Position numbers and translations under genes: made by a program
From: Candidatus Woesearchaeota archaeon CG10_big_fil_rev_8_21_14_0_10_32_24
GTDB lineage: Archaea; Nanobdellota; Nanobdellia; Woesearchaeales; GW2011-AR9
NCBI GenBank assembly: GCA_002763025.1
Contig: PCYG01000022.1
Coordinates: 2,223 to 7,854 of the forward strand
Length of the DNA: 5,632 nt
Direction: 5' to 3'
Shown here: piece after piece, positions 1-4,865 of the stretch
Layout: every line of letters starts with the position of its first letter
Numbering within the stretch: the stretch's first letter is position 1
The notes under the pieces: model-generated
Seen by the model: the letters and a program-made list of their open reading frames with translations, nothing else
What the model was told of the DNA's origin: nothing
The model's database searches: none

Positions 1-9
1 CTAAACATA

Positions 10-45
10 CCCCACAGCTTGCTGTGGTTGGGTTTTTGATTTTTG
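10..45 (+). terminator. Hairpin plus T-tract, probable terminator of an upstream + strand gene
   Basis: A perfect 7-bp stem (CCACAGC at 12-18, GCTGTGG at 21-27) with a 2-base loop, or 6 bp with a CTTG loop, can be extended by two GC pairs across a TT bulge (10-11 with 30-31). Two runs of five T follow, at 33-37 and 40-44. This looks like an intrinsic terminator. Many archaeal terminators need only the T-tract, so the stem may add RNA stability or be incidental. The gene it would serve lies left of the window and cannot be seen. Confidence 0.5.
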
Positions 46-52
46 TAATTTT

Positions 53-81
53 AAAAAAGAAAATTCAAAAAAGAAAAAAAA
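53..81 (-). terminator. Oligo-T terminator of the 159-aa orphan gene
   Basis: Read on the minus strand, the bases just after the stop codon of the 82-561 gene form T8 (81-74), T6 (72-67) and T6 (58-53), separated by short interruptions. Clusters of T runs in the non-template strand straight after a stop codon are the usual archaeal termination signal. No stem-loop is associated with them. Confidence 0.5.
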
Positions 82-561
82 TTACTTATAAATTGGATTG
101 TTTTCAGATTTTCTTTGTTTTTCTCTTTCTATATCTTCTTCTGTATAAAATAGAGGACCACAAGGAGTGTAATAGGGACTTGGTGCTAAACCTTCTTTTC
201 GTAAAGCTTCAGAAAATTCTGCATACTTTTCATCTGAAAAAGCTCGGTCATTAATATGAAAGGATGTAATTGTTTTTCCTATTCTAAATTTGAAATAACC
301 AATATCTGTTTTTATGTTTTGTTGAACTGTATCAATACCATTATTATATCTTGATTCTCTAACAACGGCATCAGTCATTCCAGAATCAAGTGTATTTCTG
401 TCCCATTCTCTTACAACTACATCATCTATCCCAATAGCTTTTGTTGCTTTTAAAACTCGTTGATAAAGTTCTTGGGGTTTGTATTCTTTATGAAATTCTC
501 GATGTACTCTTGCTGTAACCACAGCGATTCTGTCTTCATCTGTTAAGTTTTCTAAATCCAT
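82..561 (-). CDS. Hypothetical protein, 159 aa, family not recognised
   Basis: I do not recognise this protein and assign no function. It is soluble and charged, with no signal peptide, membrane segment or cysteine cluster (a single Cys at 134). The N-terminal 45 residues look helical (LTDEDRIAVVTARVHREF, then ELYQRVLKATKAIG). The middle, about 46-105, looks strand rich and contains a short internal repeat, DDVVVREWDRN (46-56) and TDAVVRESRYN (64-74). A Pro/Tyr stretch (PSPYYTPCGP, 127-136) precedes a very charged helix (EEDIEREKQRK, 141-151). The frame is open back to an ATG at 657, but I chose the ATG at 561 because a strong GAGGAG (573-568) lies 6 bases before it; the extra 32 residues are Ile/Lys/Phe rich and resemble translated AT-rich spacer. 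It stands alone, divergent from taw1. Gene reality is likely from the length, the ribosome site and the terminator. Confidence 0.75.
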   Translation of the reverse strand: MDLENLTDEDRIAVVTARVHREFHKEYKPQELYQRVLKATKAIGIDDVVVREWDRNTLDSGMTDAVVRESRYNNGIDTVQQNIKTDIGYFKFRIGKTITSFHINDRAFSDEKYAEFSEALRKEGLAPSPYYTPCGPLFYTEEDIEREKQRKSENNPIYK

Positions 562-567
562 TTTAAT

Positions 568-573
568 CTCCTC
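568..573 (-). promoter_or_regulatory. Shine-Dalgarno site fixing the start of the orphan gene
   Basis: The minus strand reads GAGGAG, then ATTAAA, then ATG at 561: a strong anti-16S match at a normal 6-base distance. It is the only well-placed strong ribosome site at a start codon in the window and is the reason to prefer 561 over the ATG at 657. Confidence 0.7.
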
Positions 574-582
574 GTATAATAA

Positions 583-619
583 TTTTTTATAATCTATGAA
601 ATCATTAAACTTTATAATC
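583..619 (-). promoter_or_regulatory. Candidate TATA boxes for the orphan gene
   Basis: Two TATA-like elements are visible on the minus strand: TTATAAAAAA (592-583), centred about 26 bases from the ATG at 561, and GATTATAAAG (619-610), centred about 53 bases away. The first would give a leaderless RNA and make the Shine-Dalgarno site useless. The second would give a leader of about 26 bases carrying that site and is therefore preferred. No clear purine-rich BRE was identified. Confidence 0.4.
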
Positions 620-637
620 TTTATTAATCCCCACAAG

Positions 638-647
638 TTTTTTAAAA
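638..647 (+). promoter_or_regulatory. Candidate TATA box of taw1
   Basis: TTTTTTAAAA is centred about 26-27 bases before the ATG at 669. An archaeal promoter at this spacing would start transcription at or next to the ATG. This agrees with the absence of a Shine-Dalgarno site before taw1 (the preceding bases are AAAATATCATCCT). Confidence 0.45.
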
Positions 648-668
648 CATTACACAAAATATCATCCT

Positions 669-1817
669 ATGCTTACACCAGAATCTATTAAGGAACTTGA
701 ACAACAGAAGTATCGTGTAGTTGGCACGCATTCAGCTGTGAAAACTTGTGGGTGGACGAGGAACATGATTAATGGTGAAGGTGGCTGTTACAAGTTAAAA
801 TTTTATGGGATTATGAGCCACCAATGTATGCAAATGTCAACGTCCATTAGTTGTGCAAATAGATGTACATTTTGTTGGAGAGGATACAAAGCGCCTGTTT
901 CTAAGGAATGGAAATGGGCTGTTGATGATCCTGAAATGATTGTTGAAAAAAGTTTGGATGCACACCATCAATTACTTGTTGGATATGGTGGATCTGAGAA
1001 AGCAAATAAAAGGGCATATGAAACTTCTAAAACGGTGAAGCATGTTGCACTTTCATTGACGGGTGAACCAATTATTTATCCAAGGATGAATGAGCTTCTT
1101 GACAAATTTCATAAGGATGGCATTTCCACATTCATTGTGACGAATGGACAATACCCTGAACAAGTAAAAAATCTTAAACCAATTACTCAACTTTATATTT
1201 CTGTAGATGCTCCTAATAAAGAATTGTTGAAAGAAGTTGATAAACCATTATTTGAAGATTATTGGAAACGCTTACTTTTAGCATTAGATTGTCTTGCAGA
1301 AAAAAAACAAAGAACATGCATTAGATTAACATTAATTAAATTTGTTAATGACATAGAACCAGAAAATTATGCGGCTTTAATAAAGCGTAGTGAAGCAGAT
1401 TTTATTGAAGTAAAGGGTTACATGCATGTCGGAGAATCTCAAGAAAGATTGGGAAGGAATAATATGCCCTTACATGAAGAGATTATTAAATTCACAGAAA
1501 AAATGATGCCTTTCCTTGAAGATTATGAAATTGTCTCTGAACATATCTCTTCTAGAGTTATTATGCTTGCGAAAAAGAAATTTAAAAAGGATGATGAGTG
1601 GTATACCTGGATTGATTTTCCAAAGTTTGATGAACTTGTTAATTCAGGTAAAGAATTTTCCTCTGATGATTATCTTAAAAAAACACCTAATACAGGATTG
1701 TCTGGAAAGGGAACGTGGCATCAAATGCAGGATCACATTAAAGCTAGATTTTTGAAAGAGAACAAACATGTTTTTGTCGATGAAGAAACAAATGAATTAA
1801 GCTTTTATGAGGATTAA
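669..1817 (+). CDS. taw1: tRNA 4-demethylwyosine synthase (Taw1/TYW1), radical SAM
   Basis: Taw1 builds the tricyclic base 4-demethylwyosine from N1-methylguanosine at position 37 of tRNA-Phe, using S-adenosylmethionine and two carbons of pyruvate. The product is the first ring-closed intermediate of wyosine, which stabilises phenylalanine codon reading. The 382-aa protein has the radical-SAM CX3CX2C (Cys62, Cys66, Cys69; CANRCTFCW) and a second cluster set Cys27, Cys40, Cys53, with the spacing known from Methanocaldococcus Taw1. Further family marks are KTCGW (26-30), CYKLKFYGI (40-48), the SAM-site LSLTGEP (129-133), FIVTNGQ, QLYISVDAP, KGYMHVGESQ (249-258) and SEHISSRV. There is no flavodoxin domain, as expected in archaea. 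Residues about 306-345 (WYTWIDFPKF, NSGKEF, DYLKKTP) match the C-terminal wyosine-formation domain. The start fits the family's N-terminus and the upstream TATA box. The gene appears intact and monocistronic. Confidence 0.95.
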   Translation: MLTPESIKELEQQKYRVVGTHSAVKTCGWTRNMINGEGGCYKLKFYGIMSHQCMQMSTSISCANRCTFCWRGYKAPVSKEWKWAVDDPEMIVEKSLDAHHQLLVGYGGSEKANKRAYETSKTVKHVALSLTGEPIIYPRMNELLDKFHKDGISTFIVTNGQYPEQVKNLKPITQLYISVDAPNKELLKEVDKPLFEDYWKRLLLALDCLAEKKQRTCIRLTLIKFVNDIEPENYAALIKRSEADFIEVKGYMHVGESQERLGRNNMPLHEEIIKFTEKMMPFLEDYEIVSEHISSRVIMLAKKKFKKDDEWYTWIDFPKFDELVNSGKEFSSDDYLKKTPNTGLSGKGTWHQMQDHIKARFLKENKHVFVDEETNELSFYED

Positions 1818-1843
1818 ATTTATTCGTAGTAAGAAATAAAATG

Positions 1844-1849
1844 TTTTTT
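1844..1849 (+). terminator. Weak T-run terminator after taw1
   Basis: T6 lies 27 bases after the taw1 stop, inside the 50-base gap between convergent taw1 and the Nudix gene. It is the only T run of this size in the gap and could end the taw1 transcript. Read on the minus strand, the same gap has only T4 runs, so the Nudix terminator is unclear. Confidence 0.3.
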
Positions 1850-1867
1850 GCAAGAATCAAAATGGGA

Positions 1868-2266
1868 TTAAAATTTCCCTACAATTTTTTCTAATACTTT
1901 CCTATCGTGATCCACAATTTTTAGAGAATCTGTTTCTGAAATTTGATACCATCCCCAATCTTGACCTTCCTGTAGTTTTAGATTTTGTAAAGCATCATAT
2001 TCTTCCACGAAAACATATTTAGTGCCTTCATGTCTTGTGGTTTTAAATTTTTGTGTTAATATTAATCTTGGATTTTTCAATTGATAATTTAATTCTTCAA
2101 AAGTTTCTCTATACACAGTTTGTTCAGGGGTTTCCTCACCATCTATGCCTCCTCCAAAAAAAGCCCAGTAATCGGGTAATCTTTCAGCATCTTTAGCTCT
2201 ATGCTGTAAAAGGATTTTTCTATCTTTATTATATAATACAATTAAAGCTACATTTCTTTTAATCAT
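1868..2266 (-). CDS. Nudix (MutT-type) hydrolase, substrate unknown
   Basis: Nudix enzymes cleave a nucleoside diphosphate linked to another group, using divalent metal held by the Nudix-box glutamates, in the cytoplasm. This 132-aa protein has the usual size for a single-domain member. The Nudix box (G-x5-E-x7-REUxEExGU) runs from Gly39 to Tyr61: Gly39, Glu45, Arg53, Glu54, Glu57 and Glu58 are present, while Thr55 and Asn60 replace the usual hydrophobic residue and glycine. Before it come the strand MIKRNVALIVLYN, ILLQHRAKDAERLPDYWAFFGGG (18-40, typical 'W.fpGG' region), and after it a late EGQDWGWY (100-107), which fits the common EG-x-x-x-x-W segment. The substrate could be a damaged NTP, a nucleotide sugar or something else; the box does not decide. 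It follows the pyrophosphokinase-like gene by 38 bases but has its own TATA-like box, so co-transcription is possible, not required. Confidence 0.9.
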   Translation of the reverse strand: MIKRNVALIVLYNKDRKILLQHRAKDAERLPDYWAFFGGGIDGEETPEQTVYRETFEELNYQLKNPRLILTQKFKTTRHEGTKYVFVEEYDALQNLKLQEGQDWGWYQISETDSLKIVDHDRKVLEKIVGKF

Positions 2267-2289
2267 TTTTATAATTTAAACATAAATTA

Positions 2290-2298
2290 TTTATAAAA
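2290..2298 (-). promoter_or_regulatory. Candidate TATA box of the Nudix gene
   Basis: Minus-strand TTTTATAAA (2298-2290) is centred 28 bases before the ATG at 2266, within the 38-base gap behind the pyrophosphokinase gene. No Shine-Dalgarno site precedes the ATG. Both points suggest a separate leaderless transcript starting almost at the ATG. Confidence 0.45.
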
Positions 2299-2304
2299 TA
2301 TACT

Positions 2305-3618
2305 TTATCTATTCGCAACTAATTTTTGGTGTGCTTTATACAATCCTGATGCCAGTAAATGCGCACTTGCATTTATGTATTCATAATTTAAATTTATGTG
2401 TTGAGGAACTGTATCTAAACAAACAACACGATCTATATATCTTCTATCGTTCGCCTTTTCGTGTTGGACAGGCATTGTGACAGCATGACTTGTCCATAAT
2501 TCAACTCTTCCTTTCCCTTCTGTAGCTTCTTTTACAACTTTAGCAGCGCCATTTGCAGTTCCTAAACTAACCGCCATGTCATCAATGATAATATATGTAC
2601 CTTCTGGATTCATATTTGATGTATTTATAGGACTAAATGATTTAATATTTGTATTTGTGTTATCATATGTATTACGACTTTTCTCAAAATTTACTAATAA
2701 TGCATAAAATTGTTCTGGTGATAAATCTGGACATGCACGTTCAATAAAATTTTCACATCGTGATTCTGTACCTGAATCTACAACAATGACATATAAATCT
2801 CCTTTTTCTTCTTCTCGTAATGTTGCAAATCTTTCTTGGAATGGTCGCAAATGTTTTCTTACATCTTCTGCTTTATCTTTAGAAAGTCCTAATTTATATG
2901 GATTAATTGCGCGTGCTGAATGAAAAGGATTAATGCTATGAAAATCCATCCCTAAAGATTCGGCTAGTTGAGCTGCTTCTTTTGCATGTGGGTCAACTGT
3001 AATTAATGCGTTTAATTTACCTCGTTGAAGATCTTCCATCACCATATTTAATGAATCAAATTGGAAGAAACCTTGTTTTTTATATTTATCAATACTATGT
3101 GATCGTACATAGGATAAGTAGGGTGTGACGAGTGTTCTTTGTAAGGTATCCACATTTTTCAATATGTCAAGATAACCTCTGATTGTCATAAGATGATCAT
3201 TTACAGAAATACATTGTGGTTGACCTTCAACTAGAAATCTATGTGGTGTTAGCATATGTTCTATTAAAGCCACATGAGTGCCTCTAATATTGTCATATAA
3301 TTGGTTTCTTCCAATATCTACTTGTGCTTCTACATCTGGAAAATAATCGGAAACTAATTCATGTTGATGATTTTTTGAGGTTCCTTTTTCAACTTGAGAT
3401 CTACGTAAACTTGTGAATAATTCTACTTTATCTTCCAAACCATAATCTTCTCTAAGAATTTTAGTAATGTCTTGTGCTAAAACAGCAGTTTTTTCACCTG
3501 AACAGGGGACGATAAGAAGTTTTGTTTTAGCTACCATTTCTATACTCATAACGTGGTTCATCTCTTTTAACCATTTCTCTTCTAAATCATATGTTTTATA
3601 CCTCCTACTTTTAAACAC
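2305..3618 (-). CDS. Divergent ribose-phosphate pyrophosphokinase (PRPP synthetase)-like protein
   Basis: PRPP synthetases move a diphosphate from ATP to ribose 5-phosphate, making the precursor of nucleotides, His and Trp. All landmarks appear in order: LLIVPCSGEK start of the first fold (34-43), FPDVE (93-97, for FPDGE, ATP site), IRG (111-113), ND-LM (140-144), PYLSYVR (166-172, for PYxxYARQD), TVDPH (207-211, for the metal-site DLH), VVDSGTESR (279-287), EKSRN (312-316, keeping Lys and Arg of the catalytic loop), DDMAVSLGT (346-354, for DDxxDTGGT) and LDTVP (401-405, for TDTIP). At 437 aa it is well above the usual 285-320, with an N-terminal extension and insertions near 65-90, 120-138 and 320-340. 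Third Asp, Thr and Gly of the ribose-phosphate loop are replaced, so activity or substrate may differ. The frame starts at GTG (3618), but ATG at 3561 (Met20) fits the promoter better and keeps the whole domain. It diverges from the prefoldin-ftsY operon. Confidence 0.85.
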   Translation of the reverse strand: MFKSRRYKTYDLEEKWLKEMNHVMSIEMVAKTKLLIVPCSGEKTAVLAQDITKILREDYGLEDKVELFTSLRRSQVEKGTSKNHQHELVSDYFPDVEAQVDIGRNQLYDNIRGTHVALIEHMLTPHRFLVEGQPQCISVNDHLMTIRGYLDILKNVDTLQRTLVTPYLSYVRSHSIDKYKKQGFFQFDSLNMVMEDLQRGKLNALITVDPHAKEAAQLAESLGMDFHSINPFHSARAINPYKLGLSKDKAEDVRKHLRPFQERFATLREEEKGDLYVIVVDSGTESRCENFIERACPDLSPEQFYALLVNFEKSRNTYDNTNTNIKSFSPINTSNMNPEGTYIIIDDMAVSLGTANGAAKVVKEATEGKGRVELWTSHAVTMPVQHEKANDRRYIDRVVCLDTVPQHINLNYEYINASAHLLASGLYKAHQKLVANR

Positions 3619-3623
3619 AAAAC

Positions 3624-3632
3624 TTTATAAAA
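3624..3632 (+). promoter_or_regulatory. TATA box for the prefoldin-ftsY operon, possibly shared with the divergent gene
   Basis: TTTATAAAA is centred 26 bases before the ATG at 3654, so the operon transcript should begin at or beside that ATG and be leaderless; no Shine-Dalgarno site is present. Its core TTTATAAA is palindromic. Read leftward, it would start a minus-strand RNA near 3600, between the GTG (3618) and ATG (3561) candidate starts of the pyrophosphokinase gene. A second minus-strand TATAAAA lies at 3600-3594. Confidence 0.55.
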
Positions 3633-3653
3633 ACCAGTTGCAAATAGACTTCT

Positions 3654-3857
3654 ATGACACTAACAAAAGAGGAGATGGATGTATTGAAAGTTTTGGTCCA
3701 AAAAGAATTGGATCACGTGACAAAGGATGCACATGATTTGATGATTGTGAATTCACCATTTTTAACAAAAGTTTTAGGTGATAGCTCAGATTTTGCGTTC
3801 ATGAAATCAGAAATGAAGTATCAAAAATTTCTTGAAAATTTATTAACAAAATTATAA
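3654..3857 (+). CDS. Small hypothetical protein, 67 aa, first gene of the prefoldin-ftsY operon
   Basis: I do not recognise this protein. It has no cysteine, no membrane segment and no zinc-binding motif. It looks all-helical: TKEEMDVLKVLVQKELDHV (about 4-22) is a clear amphipathic charged helix, NSPFLTKVLGDSS (33-45) looks like a loop with a short helix, and MKSEMKYQKFLENLLTKL (50-67) is a second amphipathic helix. That would fit a two-helix hairpin used for protein contacts, which is an inference from pattern only. In many archaea the small gene before prefoldin alpha is ribosomal protein LX/L18a. The size is similar, but the basic, strand-rich LX pattern is absent, so I do not call it that. 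Support for a real gene: a TATA box at leaderless distance, and only 6 bases between its stop and the prefoldin start. Confidence 0.75.
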   Translation: MTLTKEEMDVLKVLVQKELDHVTKDAHDLMIVNSPFLTKVLGDSSDFAFMKSEMKYQKFLENLLTKL

Positions 3858-3863
3858 CTACAA

Positions 3864-4274
3864 ATGACTCAAGAACAAGATTGGCAGGAAAAGTACCAAC
3901 AATTTCAGATGTTGCAAGAACACATAGAGGAAATGACGCATCATGTACAGATGTTAAGCCAGCAATCAGAAGAGCTAGAAATCTCTAAGAATGCGTTGAT
4001 TGAATTGGCAAAAACAGCAGAAGGTACAGAAATTCTTGCACCAATTTCAGATGGTATCTTTATTAAATCAAATCTTGTAGATAACAAAAAAGTCATTGTG
4101 AATGTAGGAAGTAACACTACTGTAGAACGAACGATTCCTGAAGCGGTTACATTATTAGAACAAGAACACGAAAAACTTCGTAAAAGAGTTGTAGATGCAG
4201 AAGCAATGTTACAAAATTTACATCAAAAAACAATGAAAATTTATCAAGAAGTAGAAGCAGGAGAACAAAACTAA
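3864..4274 (+). CDS. pfdA: Prefoldin subunit alpha
   Basis: Prefoldin is a jellyfish-shaped cytoplasmic hexamer of two alpha and four beta subunits that holds unfolded proteins at its coiled-coil tips and passes them to the group II chaperonin (thermosome). The 136-aa length is normal for alpha. Residues about 4-50 form the first coiled coil (QEKYQQFQMLQEHIEEM), 56-90 the beta-hairpin core with the family signature (EILAPISDGIFIKSNLVDN, then KKVIVNVGSNTTVERT), and 92-133 the second coiled coil. The longer hairpin linker marks it as alpha, not beta. No beta gene is in the window. It starts 6 bases after the small orphan's stop without a Shine-Dalgarno site, suggesting coupled translation, and its TAA is followed at once by the ftsY ATG. 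The pfdA-ftsY order is a known archaeal arrangement. Confidence 0.95.
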   Translation: MTQEQDWQEKYQQFQMLQEHIEEMTHHVQMLSQQSEELEISKNALIELAKTAEGTEILAPISDGIFIKSNLVDNKKVIVNVGSNTTVERTIPEAVTLLEQEHEKLRKRVVDAEAMLQNLHQKTMKIYQEVEAGEQN

Positions 4275-4865
4275 ATGTTTGGAAAACTTAAAGATAAACT
4301 GAAGAGTGCATTATCTCTCTTTTCTAGCGAAGCTGAGGAAGTTGCAGAGGTAAAGGAGATTGAAGTGGAAGAGGTTATAGAAAAACCCACGGAAAAGAAG
4401 AAGGAAGTCATTAAGGAAGTAAAGGAAAAAGAAATAAAAGAAAAGAAAATCAAAGAAGTAAAGAAAGACGTCAAAGAAAAACCTCAACAAGAAATTATTG
4501 AGAAAAAGGTAGAACCTATTGAAAAAAAATTTATTGAAGAAAAAGAAGTTATTGAAGATTCTAAAGAAGTTGAAGAACCGAAAGAACAAGAAAACGTAAA
4601 AATCATTGAAGAAATTAAACCAAAAGGATTCTTTGCAAAATTAAAAGATAAATTTGTAGCACCTGAAGACACAGAAGATGTTGCTGAAGAAAAGGTAATT
4701 GAAGAATCAGTTGAAATAAAAGAAATTGTTATTGAAGAAACACCAACAGAAAAAAAAGTAATTAAAGAAACACCAAAGGTTGAAGAAAAACCAGTTATAA
4801 TTAAAGAACCAGTAAAAGAAGAATCTGGATTCTTTTCAAAAATTAAAAAAACATTAACAACCAAA
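4275..4865 (+). repeat. Three copies of an amphipathic GFF-KLK motif in FtsY
   Basis: The coded protein repeats one short motif: MFGKLKDKLKSAL (residues 1-13, bases 4275-4313), GFFAKLKDKF (118-127, bases 4626-4655) and GFFSKIKKTL (185-194, bases 4827-4856). Copies two and three also share the DNA word GGATTCTTT. The third copy sits at the A/N domain border, where the membrane-binding helix of bacterial FtsY lies (GFFARLK in E. coli, from memory); the first is at the extreme N-terminus, where E. coli also has a GFF segment. The middle copy, with the acidic spacer around it, seems to be an extra unit, perhaps from duplication inside the A domain. Confidence 0.6.

Noticed and set aside
24..254. 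+ strand open frame of 76 codons
   Set aside because: Most of it is opposite the 82-561 gene; the product is Phe/Leu/Lys repeats read from A/T runs and has no ribosome site.
562..657. N-terminal extension of the 159-aa orphan to the ATG at 657
   Set aside because: The frame is open but AT-rich and passes through the promoter and the GAGGAG site that serves the ATG at 561.
1516..1755. + strand frame inside taw1
   Set aside because: Out of frame with a clearly conserved taw1 C-terminal half; low-information Leu/Ile/Lys product.
3467..3736. + strand frame across the pyrophosphokinase N-terminus and the small gene
   Set aside because: Antisense to one gene and out of frame with the next; it crosses the promoter region.
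3654..3857. Ribosomal protein LX (L18a) from its place before pfdA
   Set aside because: Size and position fit, but the sequence is acidic/neutral and helical and shows none of the LX basic strand pattern.
4271..4589. Minus-strand Phe/Ser-rich frames that resemble membrane proteins
   Set aside because: They are the complement of the purine-rich Glu/Lys codons of the FtsY A domain; hydrophobicity is an artefact of base composition.
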